Shown piece after piece: positions 8,540 to 17,208 of a stretch of DNA of 64,000 nucleotides. Where the stretch lies: NCBI RefSeq assembly GCF_007923355.1, contig NZ_VOGO01000009.1:1-64000 (forward strand). Direction: 5' to 3'. How positions within the stretch are numbered: the stretch's first letter is position 1; every line of letters starts with the position of its first letter. Source of the stretch: Falsiphaeobacter marinintestinus. Lineage in GTDB: Bacteria; Pseudomonadota; Alphaproteobacteria; Rhodobacterales; Rhodobacteraceae. The translations under genes and the position numbers were made by a program. Below the pieces are notes generated by a model that ran no database searches, was not told the DNA's origin, and worked only from the letters and a program-made list of their open reading frames with translations.

Positions 8540-9571
8540 ATGTCTGAAAAAGCTGCTACGCCCGTACCAATCACAATCCTGACCGGGTTTCTGGGCGCAG
8601 GAAAGACGACCCTTCTGAACCATATCCTCACCGGCAATCACGGGTTGAAGGTGGGCATCCTTGTGAACGATTTTGGGTCCATCAACGTCGACGCAGAACT
8701 GGTTGTCGATGTCGAGGACGGTATGATCAGCCTCGCCAATGGGTGTGTCTGCTGTCAGATCCGCGATGATCTGATCGAGTCCGTTGCACAGCTTCTGGAG
8801 CGGGATGATCCGATCGAGTACATCATCCTTGAAGCCAGTGGTGTGGCGGACCCGGCAAGCATTTACATGACATTTGTGGACTCTGCCTATCGCGACATGA
8901 TCCGACTCGACAGTGTCACCTGCGTTGTCGACACGGATCAGGTCTTTGCGGACGATGACCCCGATCTTGGTAAACTGAAGCTGCAGCAAATCGGTTTTGC
9001 GGATTTGGTGATCATGAACAAAGTCGATCTGGCCGGCGCTGAAAACGCTGCCAAAGTAAAACGCTGGATTGATGGGTTTTTCTCACGAGTCCGGATTGTG
9101 CCTGCCATCAAGTGCGAAGTACCGTTGGAAATCCTCCTGTCCGTCGGCCGGTTCGACGTAAGCCGCGTTGTGCAGACTGATGAACATGATCATGCGCACG
9201 ACCACGACCACGACCATTCGCACGGTGCCATTTTCAAAACCTGGAACAACACGTGGGATGCTCCATTTTCCCGCCGCGCGCTGGAGCGGATGATCAAACG
9301 CGAATTGCCCGGCAACGTCTATCGCTGCAAAGGGTTCGTCAGGTTGAATGACGACCCAGACCACCGTTACATCCTGCAGGTCGTGGGACGGCGCATTGAA
9401 CTTGTGCGTGACCGCGCATGGGGGGACGACAAACCGCAAACACGGCTTGTTGCCATCGCGCATGGGTCATCCTTGGATGGGGATCATCTGACATCGCTGT
9501 TCAACCAATGCCTGGCAGAGCAGGCGCCAGTCGCTGAAGCCGCGCCGGCCGGTAAAATGACGAGCGCTTAG
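8540..9571 (+). CDS. COG0523/CobW-type G3E GTPase metallochaperone
   Basis: This 343-residue G3E GTPase has a P-loop GFLGAGKTT (16-24), the metal-binding CxCC motif CVCC (69-72), NKVD guanine specificity (160-163), a His/Asp-rich stretch (about 215-228) and a C-terminal CobW domain from about 245. Family members use GTP hydrolysis to deliver zinc, cobalt or other metals to client enzymes. The CxCC motif and His-rich loop point to zinc-type metals. It sits 76 bases after the MBL-fold metalloenzyme, which is the obvious candidate client; that pairing is inference. Family assignment is secure. Confidence 0.9.
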   Translation: MSEKAATPVPITILTGFLGAGKTTLLNHILTGNHGLKVGILVNDFGSINVDAELVVDVEDGMISLANGCVCCQIRDDLIESVAQLLERDDPIEYIILEASGVADPASIYMTFVDSAYRDMIRLDSVTCVVDTDQVFADDDPDLGKLKLQQIGFADLVIMNKVDLAGAENAAKVKRWIDGFFSRVRIVPAIKCEVPLEILLSVGRFDVSRVVQTDEHDHAHDHDHDHSHGAIFKTWNNTWDAPFSRRALERMIKRELPGNVYRCKGFVRLNDDPDHRYILQVVGRRIELVRDRAWGDDKPQTRLVAIAHGSSLDGDHLTSLFNQCLAEQAPVAEAAPAGKMTSA

Positions 9572-9573
9572 AC

Positions 9574-9933
9574 ATGCATGGACTGGAAACGGTAGTCATT
9601 GAACTTGCCAACTTAACGCAGATGCTTTTTGAAGCGGCCAGCATCCTCGTGGTGGCTGCGGGTGGCATCGCATTTGGCTATGCTGTCTTTTCCCAACGTT
9701 TTTCCGGACAGGCGAACAAACCGCGACAGGCTTTGGCGCGGTTTTTGATTGTCGCGCTTGAATTGCAATTGGCCGCTGACATCATCGCAACGGCAACCAA
9801 CCCTTCCATGGAAGAGTTGTTAAAGCTGGCTGCAATTGCCGTGATCCGCACGTTCCTCAACTATTTCCTGGTTCTTGAGATGCGGGAAGAAAGCGCCAAG
9901 AAACCTGCGGCCAGTACCGCGCTGAAAGGGTGA
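9574..9933 (+). CDS. DUF1622 membrane protein
   Basis: This 119-residue protein has hydrophobic segments at about 17-40, 50-70 and 80-97 and a charged C-terminal tail (EMREESAKKPAA). Sequence pattern matches the DUF1622 family of small inner-membrane proteins of unknown function. It starts two bases after the GTPase stop and overlaps the next gene by 4 bases, so it is translated as part of the same operon. Confidence 0.75.
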   Translation: MHGLETVVIELANLTQMLFEAASILVVAAGGIAFGYAVFSQRFSGQANKPRQALARFLIVALELQLAADIIATATNPSMEELLKLAAIAVIRTFLNYFLVLEMREESAKKPAASTALKG

Positions 9934-10361
9934 TTGCCATGGGTGAAGATTTCGACAATCAACCTCGATCCACAAATGAAATGGCCGAAGAACGTACAGA
10001 CCTGGCGTTCGAGCGCTCAAAGATGGCTATGGATCGAACAACCATGGGCTTTATGCGCACGTCAATTTCGCTGATCGGTTTCGGATTTTCCATTCCAATG
10101 CTGTTTCAGGTCATAACCGGTGTACCTGGTCTTCAGGATTTTCCGATTGAGCGGGCCAGATTTGTTGGTCTGTTCATGCTGATCCTTGCGGTTTTCATGC
10201 TGGTGACGGCCATCATTCAACACGTGGCCTACTTTCGCAGGCTGGCGAAGGCCACGAAAACCCCGTTTCCGTTTTCAGTCTCGTTGCTATCAAGCTGCGT
10301 GCTGTTGTTCGTCGCGTTTTTTGCCTTGGCGAACGTACTGTCTAAAGTAGAGATGCATTAG
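9930..10361 (+). CDS. DUF202 (YidH-like) membrane protein
   Basis: This 143-residue protein has the DUF202 hallmark ERTDLAFERSKMAMDRTTM before its first membrane segment (about 47-65), followed by two more spans at about 78-97 and 115-138. The family is widespread in the inner membrane and uncharacterised. It overlaps the DUF1622 gene (ATGG/TGA) and abuts the symporter-like gene with no gap, suggesting the three form a membrane unit. Confidence 0.75.
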   Translation: MIAMGEDFDNQPRSTNEMAEERTDLAFERSKMAMDRTTMGFMRTSISLIGFGFSIPMLFQVITGVPGLQDFPIERARFVGLFMLILAVFMLVTAIIQHVAYFRRLAKATKTPFPFSVSLLSSCVLLFVAFFALANVLSKVEMH

Positions 10362-11231
10362 ATGGAGACGTCAGTCCCTTTTGACACAACGGTCGAGGTG
10401 CTCATTTCAGTGTTCATCGGCTTGGCGTCTCTTTGTATTGGGCTTTCGACGACTTTCGCGAACGTGACAGCCGTCTTGAAAGACAAGCAGGTGGTTCAGC
10501 GTGCTTTGGCTGCGAATATCCTGATCCCTCCGGTTTTGGCAGGTGTCATAATAGCCGTGTTCCCAGTGGAACCTGCCGTGCAAACCGTGCTGTTGTTGCT
10601 TGCCTTCGCACCGGGCGGGATCAATGCGGTTCAGTTCTCGACAAAAGTGCCCGGCCAAATCGCGTCAGCGGGCGCTTTGCTATTTTTGCTGTCTGCGGTC
10701 TCTTTGGTGACGGCACCGTTTGCGGCGGTTTTCTTGCTGCCTTCGGACGCCGCCATTTCAATTCCCGCAGGCGAGATCGCCTTACGCGCCATGCTATTGA
10801 TTGCCTTGCCCGCTGCCGCTGGCATGGCCATCAGGCGGTCTGCGCCTGAACTGGGTGCTAAGATAAACAAACCCGCCACGCTGATTTCTGTCCTGTCTTT
10901 CATCGCGTCGGTTATTCTCAGCACTGCGGTTCGACAAGACGGCCTGGCTCAGTTTGGCGCGTCTTCGACGGCAGCGATTTTGGTCTTCATCCTGGGATTA
11001 ATGGTTGTCGGCTGGTTTTTTGGGGGGCCTGACATCGATGGTCGTCAAGTCCTTGCAGTGTCAACAAATCTGCGCAATGTGGGTCTGGTCTATGTGCTGG
11101 TTGACGGGTGTTGCGGTGATGACCTGCTGTCGGCCGCTGTGCTCGGCTTCATGGCCTTGATGGTTCTGCCCAACTTGATCTTTACCGTCAGCTGCGCAGT
11201 CTGGCGCAAAGGGCATGCAGCGGAGTCATAG
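10362..11231 (+). CDS. Bile acid:sodium symporter (BASS/SBF)-like carrier
   Basis: This 289-residue integral membrane protein has about nine predicted helices and BASS-like features such as FAPGGINAVQFSTKVPG (about 80-98) and a second repeat ending STNLRNVGLVYVL (about 231-243). The BASS superfamily moves organic anions with sodium, or arsenite/bile acids in related branches. Its start directly follows the stop of the DUF202 gene. It is slightly short of typical family length (about 300-320). Transport of the substrate or product of the operon hydrolase is a reasonable guess, nothing more. Confidence 0.65.
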   Translation: METSVPFDTTVEVLISVFIGLASLCIGLSTTFANVTAVLKDKQVVQRALAANILIPPVLAGVIIAVFPVEPAVQTVLLLLAFAPGGINAVQFSTKVPGQIASAGALLFLLSAVSLVTAPFAAVFLLPSDAAISIPAGEIALRAMLLIALPAAAGMAIRRSAPELGAKINKPATLISVLSFIASVILSTAVRQDGLAQFGASSTAAILVFILGLMVVGWFFGGPDIDGRQVLAVSTNLRNVGLVYVLVDGCCGDDLLSAAVLGFMALMVLPNLIFTVSCAVWRKGHAAES

Positions 11232-11518
11232 CCGAAAGTGATCCTCTCCCTTTGCATTGGTCGCGTTTTCGGGCAGCGGGTTAGCGCTGTCCGCCCGCCA
11301 ACCCGTCCGAAATGCATCGCCCAACAGTGTTCTTGAACAAATGGCACAGCACCGCGTTTTCGCGGAAGCACCCATGATTGTCTTCAAAGAAGGTTGAACG
11401 ATCTGACACAGGATCGAAGAAATCGAGGCGGTAAATTCTGCGGTGAACCAAGACCGTGGCAAGAGGCGAAAGCAGCGATGTTGTGCGAGTTTTCGATAGA
11501 ATGCCAAGTCATGTAGGA
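11232..11518. other. Intergenic region between convergent genes
   Basis: 287 bases between the carrier gene and the end of the LysR gene. No supportable coding frame, RNA gene or T-tailed terminator was seen; only weak GC-rich imperfect repeats near 11270-11310. Confidence 0.3.
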
Positions 11519-12433
11519 TCACATATCGCGGTCTGTTAACGGACTCGCGGACGCGCTTGGCAACGCCCATTGCCGAGACGCGATAAGGTCGTGCACATCC
11601 GAGACGACCTCGGGCGAAGCTGGGTGTTCGCGCCGGTATAGATAGACCTGCCGCATGTCCGGCAGATCGCGGATCGGGCGAAACACCAGACCTTTCGGGG
11701 CAAGTCCCAGGACCGACTGCGGCAACACCGTGACCCAATCGTCCTGTCGTAGCATGGCCAACAGGGATTGTGTGTTGTGTACCGTGACATCAACCTCGGC
11801 CAGATGCGCCTTGAACCGGGGGGTCTGGATCTGGTCGCACAGCGCGTTGCGCAGAAAAGGCACGGAAAACACATCATCGATTGTGATCGGCTGGCTTTGG
11901 TCCGCAAGGCGGTGGCTGTCCGACAAAACCAGCCCGAAGTGATCGCTGAACAGTAAAGATGACGCGATGCCTTTCAGGACGTGATGTGACGACGCAATTC
12001 CCAGATCGGCCCAGCCTTGCACCAGCGAGTCGAGAACCTGCTGTGTATCCGCGTCGCGGAGTTCGATCTTAAGCCGGGGATAGCGCTGCGAGATGTCCCG
12101 GACCACATGCGGAAAGACAAGGGCTGCGACCGATGGAACGGCCGAAATCCGCAGCATCCCTTGCGGTGCGCTGGCTGACAGTTCGATCGCCTGCACCGTG
12201 CTGTCAAACTGCTTCAACTGAATCTGCCCAAGCCGGAAAACCTGTTCGCCCAGGGCCGTCAGCCGGTTTTTGCGTTCACTTTCAAACAACGGACCGCCCA
12301 GATGGGTTTCCAGCTGTTTCAGTGTCATCGACACCGCAGACTGTGTTCGGCCCAGGTGATCGGCGGCATCCGACAGATTGCCAGCCTTGGCCACGGCACA
12401 GAAGCTGCGCAACATTTCAATCTTGATCGCCAC
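11519..12433 (-). CDS. LysR-family transcriptional regulator
   Basis: This 304-residue protein has a typical N-terminal LysR helix-turn-helix (residues about 1-60: MLRSFCAVAKAGNLSDAA, QSAVSMTLKQLETHLGG) and a periplasmic-binding-protein-like effector domain from about 90. It is divergent from the aldehyde dehydrogenase operon with an 86-base gap, the classic arrangement for a regulator of that operon. Effector is unknown. Confidence 0.9.
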   Translation of the reverse strand: MAIKIEMLRSFCAVAKAGNLSDAADHLGRTQSAVSMTLKQLETHLGGPLFESERKNRLTALGEQVFRLGQIQLKQFDSTVQAIELSASAPQGMLRISAVPSVAALVFPHVVRDISQRYPRLKIELRDADTQQVLDSLVQGWADLGIASSHHVLKGIASSLLFSDHFGLVLSDSHRLADQSQPITIDDVFSVPFLRNALCDQIQTPRFKAHLAEVDVTVHNTQSLLAMLRQDDWVTVLPQSVLGLAPKGLVFRPIRDLPDMRQVYLYRREHPASPEVVSDVHDLIASRQWALPSASASPLTDRDM

Positions 12434-12519
12434 GCTTCAATTTTCCTGTAATTGGGTTCAGAAGTTTGAATTTGACTGATGTGGGGTGGAGTGTCCACCA
12501 TAGCCAATCACTCCGGAAC
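12434..12519. promoter_or_regulatory. Divergent LysR/aldehyde dehydrogenase control region with palindrome
   Basis: The gap between the divergent genes contains GGTGGA-GTG-TCCACC (12485-12499), a perfect 6-bp inverted repeat, and a TTCA-N6-TGAA pair near 12460-12475. The former lies 20 bases before the dehydrogenase start, where bound protein could block transcription or translation. Operator function is inferred from position. Confidence 0.4.
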
Positions 12520-13977
12520 ATGAGGCGCACCGTGATTCACAAGAACCTGATTGCTGGCGAATGGCTGGCTGGCGACAGCGATACCGAAAACCGCAACCCG
12601 TCTGACCTGAGCGATCTGATCGGTCTGTTTGCACAGGCGACGCCGGATCAATTGGATCAAACGCTGGATCAGGCGCAGGCCGCACAGCGCGAATGGGCGG
12701 CCTATGGGCTTGAGCGCAAGCAGGCCGTGCTGAACGCCATCGGGACCGAAATGATGGCCCGGGCCGAAGAATTGGGTACATTGCTCAGCCGGGAAGAAGG
12801 CAAGCCACTGGCCGAAGGCAAGGGCGAAGTCTATCGCGCTGGCCAGTTCTTTACGTACTACGCCGCCGAATGCCTGCGCCAGATCGGTGAAAACGCCGAC
12901 AGCGTGCGTGACGGGATCGAAGTCGATGTGCGGCGCGAACCGGTTGGGGTCGTGGCCGTGATCTCGCCCTGGAACTTTCCGACCGCCACGGCGTCTTGGA
13001 AGATCGCGCCAGCGCTCTGCTACGGCAACGCGGTCGTGTGGAAGCCTGCCAATATGACCCCGGCCTCGGCTGTTGCGCTCAGTGAAATCATTGCCCGCCA
13101 AGACATCCCCAAGGGGCTGTTCAGCCTTGTGATGGGGGCAGGCGGTGCAATCGGCCAACGACTGGTTGATAGCCCCAAGGTCCACGCGATTTCCTTTACG
13201 GGGTCGGTGCCCGTGGGCAAGGGCATCGCGGCGTCGGCGATCCAGAACCTGACCAAAGTGCAGATGGAAATGGGCTCCAAAAACGCGCTGGCCGTGATGG
13301 ACGACGCTGATCTTGATCTTGCGGTAACGCTGGCTTTGGGTGGGGCGTTTGGTGGCACAGGCCAGAAATGCACGGCGTCTTCGCGCCTTGTGGTCCATCA
13401 GGCCGTGCACGACGCCTTTGTCGACAAACTGGTGGCCGGGGCCAAAGCGATGAAAGTGGGCCACGCGTTGGCAGAGGGCACCCAGATGGGGCCGGTTGTC
13501 AGCCAGCAGCAATTGGACGAAAACCTTGCCTATGTTGATCTGGGCAAGACCGAAGGCGCTGAACTGGCCTGTGGCGGCACCCGGCTCGACATGCCGCACG
13601 ACGGGTTTTACATGTCGCCGGGCGTGTTCCTGAATTCGACCAACGACATGCGCATCAACCGCGAGGAAATGTTTGCGCCGCTGACCTCAGTCATCAAGGT
13701 CGCCAGCTATGACGAGGCGCTGGCGGTGGTCAACGACACCCGTTTTGGCCTGACCTCGGGCATTGTGACCCGCAGCCTGGCCCGCGCCACGCATTTCCGG
13801 CGCAACGCACGCACCGGCGTTGTCACGATCAATCTGCCGACCGCGGGCACAGATTACCACGTGCCATTCGGCGGACGCGGCGACAGTTCTTATGGCCCGC
13901 GAGAACAGGGCAAGGCCGCGGCCGAGTTCTATACGACCGTCAAAACGGCCTACATCGCGGCAGGGAGCCCCGACTGA
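12520..13977 (+). CDS. NAD(P)+-dependent aldehyde dehydrogenase, 2-oxoglutarate semialdehyde type likely
   Basis: This 485-residue ALDH oxidises an aldehyde to the acid. Catalytic Asn152 (WNFP), Glu250 (MEMGSKN) and Cys284 (GQKCTAS) are all present, with the usual Rossmann core. Sequence style (SREEGKPLAEGKGEVYRAGQ) is that of semialdehyde dehydrogenases, in particular the alpha-ketoglutaric semialdehyde branch; this is inference. ATG 12520 is used; a GTG at 12532 is an alternative. The stop overlaps the start of the M19 homologue, and it is the first gene of a five-gene operon ending with an Ldh_2 oxidoreductase. An Ldh_2 plus this ALDH type is known from hydroxyproline-type pathways, which hints at imino- or amino-acid breakdown. 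Confidence 0.85.
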   Translation: MRRTVIHKNLIAGEWLAGDSDTENRNPSDLSDLIGLFAQATPDQLDQTLDQAQAAQREWAAYGLERKQAVLNAIGTEMMARAEELGTLLSREEGKPLAEGKGEVYRAGQFFTYYAAECLRQIGENADSVRDGIEVDVRREPVGVVAVISPWNFPTATASWKIAPALCYGNAVVWKPANMTPASAVALSEIIARQDIPKGLFSLVMGAGGAIGQRLVDSPKVHAISFTGSVPVGKGIAASAIQNLTKVQMEMGSKNALAVMDDADLDLAVTLALGGAFGGTGQKCTASSRLVVHQAVHDAFVDKLVAGAKAMKVGHALAEGTQMGPVVSQQQLDENLAYVDLGKTEGAELACGGTRLDMPHDGFYMSPGVFLNSTNDMRINREEMFAPLTSVIKVASYDEALAVVNDTRFGLTSGIVTRSLARATHFRRNARTGVVTINLPTAGTDYHVPFGGRGDSSYGPREQGKAAAEFYTTVKTAYIAAGSPD

Positions 13978-14957
13978 TGCGCATCGACGGCCTGCAATAT
14001 GCCAACTGGTCGGAAAAGATCTTTCGCCAACTGCGGGCAGGGGGCGTGGATGCGATCCACGTTACCATCGCCTATCACGAGACGTTCCGCGAAACCGTTC
14101 TGAACTTTGAAAAATGGAACCGCTGGTTCGAACAATACCCCGATCTGATCATGAAGGGGCAGTGGGCCAGCGACATCGACATCGCCCGCGAAACCGGTCG
14201 TACGGCGGTGTTCTTCGGATTTCAGAACCCGTCACCGATCGAGGATGATATCGGCCTTGTCGAAATCCTGCACACGCTGGGCGCGCGGTTCATGCAGCTG
14301 ACCTATAACAACCAGTCGCTGCTTGCGACGGGATGTTACGAGGCCGAAGACAGCGGTCTGACCCGCATGGGGCGGCAGGTGGTCAAGGAAATGAACCGGG
14401 TTGGTCTGGTCATAGACATGAGCCATTCCGGAGATCGCTCCACCATCGAGGCTGCTGAGTTTTCCGTACGCCCCATCGCGATCACCCATGCCAACCCGCA
14501 TGACTGGGCCCCGGCTTTGCGCAACAAACGCGACGACGTAATCCGCGCCGTGACAGAAAAGGGCGGAATGCTGGGCTTTTCGATCTATCCTCATCACCTC
14601 AAGGACAAATCGGACTGCACGTTGGAAAGTTTCTGCGAAATGATTGCCAGAACGGCGGACACATACGGTGTCGATCACCTCGGGATCGGGACCGATCTGT
14701 GTCAGGATCAGCCTGACAGTGTTGTTGAATGGATGCGGGTCGGACGCTGGACCAAGGAAATTGATTACGGCGAAGGGTCGGCCAGCAACGCCGGGTTCCC
14801 GCCAATGCCGAATTGGTTTCAGGATAACCGGGATTTTGGCAATATCGAAACCGGCTTGCGCGCAACAGGCATGAACGATGCAGACGTTGCCGCGATCATG
14901 GGCGGCAACTGGTACCGGTTCTTTGCCGAGAATTTCACCCCAAAGGACGCGGGCTGA
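13977..14957 (+). CDS. Membrane dipeptidase (M19)-fold protein with incomplete metal site
   Basis: This 326-residue protein aligns with renal dipeptidase-type M19 enzymes. His150 (IDMSH), His171 (AITHAN) and Asp240 (GIGTDL) are kept. However, the N-terminal HxD zinc ligands are replaced (IDGLQY: Leu6, Tyr8), the bridging Glu is Gln83 (GFQNP) and the substrate-binding His is Tyr110 (QLTY). A dinuclear zinc dipeptidase mechanism is therefore doubtful; a mononuclear hydrolase or lyase is more likely. No signal peptide, so cytoplasmic, unlike classical membrane dipeptidases. It overlaps both neighbours by 1-4 bases, so it works with the ALDH and the unknown 555-residue protein. Family membership is firm, activity is not. 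Confidence 0.75.
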   Translation: MRIDGLQYANWSEKIFRQLRAGGVDAIHVTIAYHETFRETVLNFEKWNRWFEQYPDLIMKGQWASDIDIARETGRTAVFFGFQNPSPIEDDIGLVEILHTLGARFMQLTYNNQSLLATGCYEAEDSGLTRMGRQVVKEMNRVGLVIDMSHSGDRSTIEAAEFSVRPIAITHANPHDWAPALRNKRDDVIRAVTEKGGMLGFSIYPHHLKDKSDCTLESFCEMIARTADTYGVDHLGIGTDLCQDQPDSVVEWMRVGRWTKEIDYGEGSASNAGFPPMPNWFQDNRDFGNIETGLRATGMNDADVAAIMGGNWYRFFAENFTPKDAG

Positions 14958-16624
14958 TGGTTGACCGCCGTGCCCCTGAAACGGTCATGCGGCTGTCGCG
15001 CCTTGGGTCGCTGCACCAGTGCCGTCTCAGTTTCATGCGGCAATTGACCCGCCGTATGGCGGCTGAGACCTGGCAATTCACCCGACCGGTGTTCGATATC
15101 GATGCAAACGGCGTCGGGCACGCGGTCTATACCGCAACAGCGGGTGATCACAGCTATTCCCTCGTCGCCTTTGCCCACGATCTGCCCGATCACATGCGGT
15201 CCGACCGTGTAATCGCCGAGGCTTGGGACGCGACCTTTGCCTTGTTCGACGGCATCCCGACAAAGGCCGACATAGCGCGGCTGTCGCAGAACGTCCCAAA
15301 GCAAGAGGCAGGTCGTGTCAGTGACAACGAACTGTCCCTGTCGCGTGCCAATCGCTCGGTTCGGCTGTGGGCACATGTGGTGGAAAACCTTGCCAAAGGA
15401 CGTCAGCCTGACCCCGCGCAGATCGAAGCCGTCGGATACCTGATGCGCACCACTGCCGTTTACGGGTCCGGTAAGTTCGGTGCAGCTGATCGCGAAAAGA
15501 TCGCCGACCGCGCCGAAATGCAGGCCCCGTTTCAGGCCGAGATGCTGTCGGTTTTCCTGACCCGCTGGTTCGTGCGCGATCTGGTTGAACATATGGCGCA
15601 GATCCAGGGCGGTGTACGCTCGACCACGCTTGATCCGGCGCTGGCCAGCCGTCTGGGCATCGGCAATTCCACCGGCCTTGGCATGGCCCCGTTCATCGTC
15701 AACCACCCGGTCTTGTTCAACAACTGGATCATCGCACGGGAAGAGGCGATTGCCCGCGTACGCAGCCTGCCAAAGGCTAAACCCGAAGAGATTGCGCAAT
15801 TCGTGTCCGTTCTGACCCGCGCAAACCGCTCCATCGACCGGTGGCAATCTGAACACCCGGTTCAAATTGCCAAACTGAAAGACCTGAACCAAGACCGCGC
15901 CGCACTGGCCGATTTCCTTGCAACCAACGATCTGACGGGGCCGTCGCCATGGGATGCACTTGTTACATGGGCCGAAGGAACGCTCAGCGAAGAGGGGCAG
16001 GAACTGGTCGCATCGCTGATCCTTGAACCTTATCCCGATCTTGTCGATGGATTGGGCAGCTGCATGGCCGACAGCAATGGCGATGCCTTCGTCATCGACG
16101 GAGCGATGTCCATAGGTCAGATGCGCGACCTTCTTATGGCCAGTTTCGGTTGGGCCAGCGATCTCGACTGGGTCGCCCCCGAACACTGCGCCCGCGCCTG
16201 GTATGTCTCAGAAGAAAAGCTTGAGCCGCGTCTTGGCGAACGGTTCGATGAGCCGATTGCCGACTATGAACAACCGCTGGCGCCCGCACGTGACGCTGCT
16301 TTGGCTCTGGATGCGCTGAAGGATTGGAACGCCGACACCCTGATTGCTGAGTTCCTCGCTACCCACCCACAGCATCGCCACACCATCCGCCGGGCGCAGA
16401 TCTCGCAAATCGCGCCTTATGGCGAAATTCGCGACAACACCATTTCCGCCGACGTCATGCCAATTGACATGCTGCGCGCCAAACTGTCGTTCTTCGGGGC
16501 CACACATTTCGACCCGCGCTCAGATCGCTGGGTGCGGATCTGCATGTATTCCGGCGCGCCTTATCCTCAGGACCTGACGCCAGAGAATGCCGACCTGTGG
16601 GTCTATCCCGAGGGCACAGCATGA
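14957..16624 (+). CDS. Uncharacterised 555-residue protein of the ALDH-Ldh operon
   Basis: I do not recognise this protein's family. It is soluble-looking, with no signal peptide or membrane span, and has a central conserved-looking block (GIGNSTGLGMAPFIVNHP, about 233-250) rich in glycine and followed by helical segments (EEAIARVRSLPKAKPEE). The C-terminal part contains WYVSEEKLEPRLGERFDEP and ends with an RICMYSGAPYP segment. It overlaps the M19 homologue by one base and the DUF3726-like gene by four bases, so stoichiometric co-translation with both is likely. The block with Asn and His residues could be an active site, but no reaction can be assigned. Confidence 0.6.
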   Translation: MVDRRAPETVMRLSRLGSLHQCRLSFMRQLTRRMAAETWQFTRPVFDIDANGVGHAVYTATAGDHSYSLVAFAHDLPDHMRSDRVIAEAWDATFALFDGIPTKADIARLSQNVPKQEAGRVSDNELSLSRANRSVRLWAHVVENLAKGRQPDPAQIEAVGYLMRTTAVYGSGKFGAADREKIADRAEMQAPFQAEMLSVFLTRWFVRDLVEHMAQIQGGVRSTTLDPALASRLGIGNSTGLGMAPFIVNHPVLFNNWIIAREEAIARVRSLPKAKPEEIAQFVSVLTRANRSIDRWQSEHPVQIAKLKDLNQDRAALADFLATNDLTGPSPWDALVTWAEGTLSEEGQELVASLILEPYPDLVDGLGSCMADSNGDAFVIDGAMSIGQMRDLLMASFGWASDLDWVAPEHCARAWYVSEEKLEPRLGERFDEPIADYEQPLAPARDAALALDALKDWNADTLIAEFLATHPQHRHTIRRAQISQIAPYGEIRDNTISADVMPIDMLRAKLSFFGATHFDPRSDRWVRICMYSGAPYPQDLTPENADLWVYPEGTA

Positions 16625-17196
16625 GCTTTTCTCTCAACGAAGTCGACGCAATGGCCAAACGCGCGACCCGGGGGGTCGGATACGCGTGGGGCCTCGCCGA
16701 AGAGGCTGGCAAAGCCACCCGCTGGCTGTGTGCTCACAGCTTGGATGGCGTTTCCGTTCTGGCCGCCACACTTGAGGACGATCCCGATCCGTCGTCCTGC
16801 CCGTTGATCGCGGGGACCGCTCTCAGCGATAAGGCTGCGGATCTGACCGATGCTCCGCTGACCTTGATCGACCTTTCGCAGCCGATGCTTCTTCTGGCCT
16901 TTGCCGGGTCCGCGGCGCGGCAGTTAGGTCATCCGGTCACCCTCACCTGCAACAGCGTTGTCGCTGTCACGGACGGATCCGGGCTTGCCCTGTCCGGAAC
17001 TTTTCCGATCCAAGCCAAAACAGTGGACATTCGCTTGGGGGGCCAAATGGATACCCCCTTGCAAACAGCAACACGCGTAACACCTGACCAGAATGCCTGG
17101 GCGACCCTGGAACGGTTCGCCCACCGCACCTATGCCCCTGCAACAGAAGAAAGTCGCCGCCTCGGAGCAGGTGCCGGGCTTTCCGACAATGACTGA
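16621..17196 (+). CDS. DUF3726-like protein
   Basis: This 191-residue protein starts MSFSLNEVDAMAKRATRG, followed by YAWGLAEEAGKATRWL, the pattern I associate with DUF3726. The ATG overlaps the upstream stop as ATGA, fixing the start. Function is unknown; it has no membrane span. The tight coupling with the 555-residue protein suggests the two act together, perhaps as subunits. Confidence 0.6.
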   Translation: MSFSLNEVDAMAKRATRGVGYAWGLAEEAGKATRWLCAHSLDGVSVLAATLEDDPDPSSCPLIAGTALSDKAADLTDAPLTLIDLSQPMLLLAFAGSAARQLGHPVTLTCNSVVAVTDGSGLALSGTFPIQAKTVDIRLGGQMDTPLQTATRVTPDQNAWATLERFAHRTYAPATEESRRLGAGAGLSDND

Positions 17197-17208
17197 CCCG
17201 AGGTTCCT

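Noticed and set aside
11226-11738. Minus-strand frame overlapping the LysR gene end
   Set aside because: Lies in another frame of the LysR gene, Arg/Pro/Ser-rich as expected of a shadow frame.
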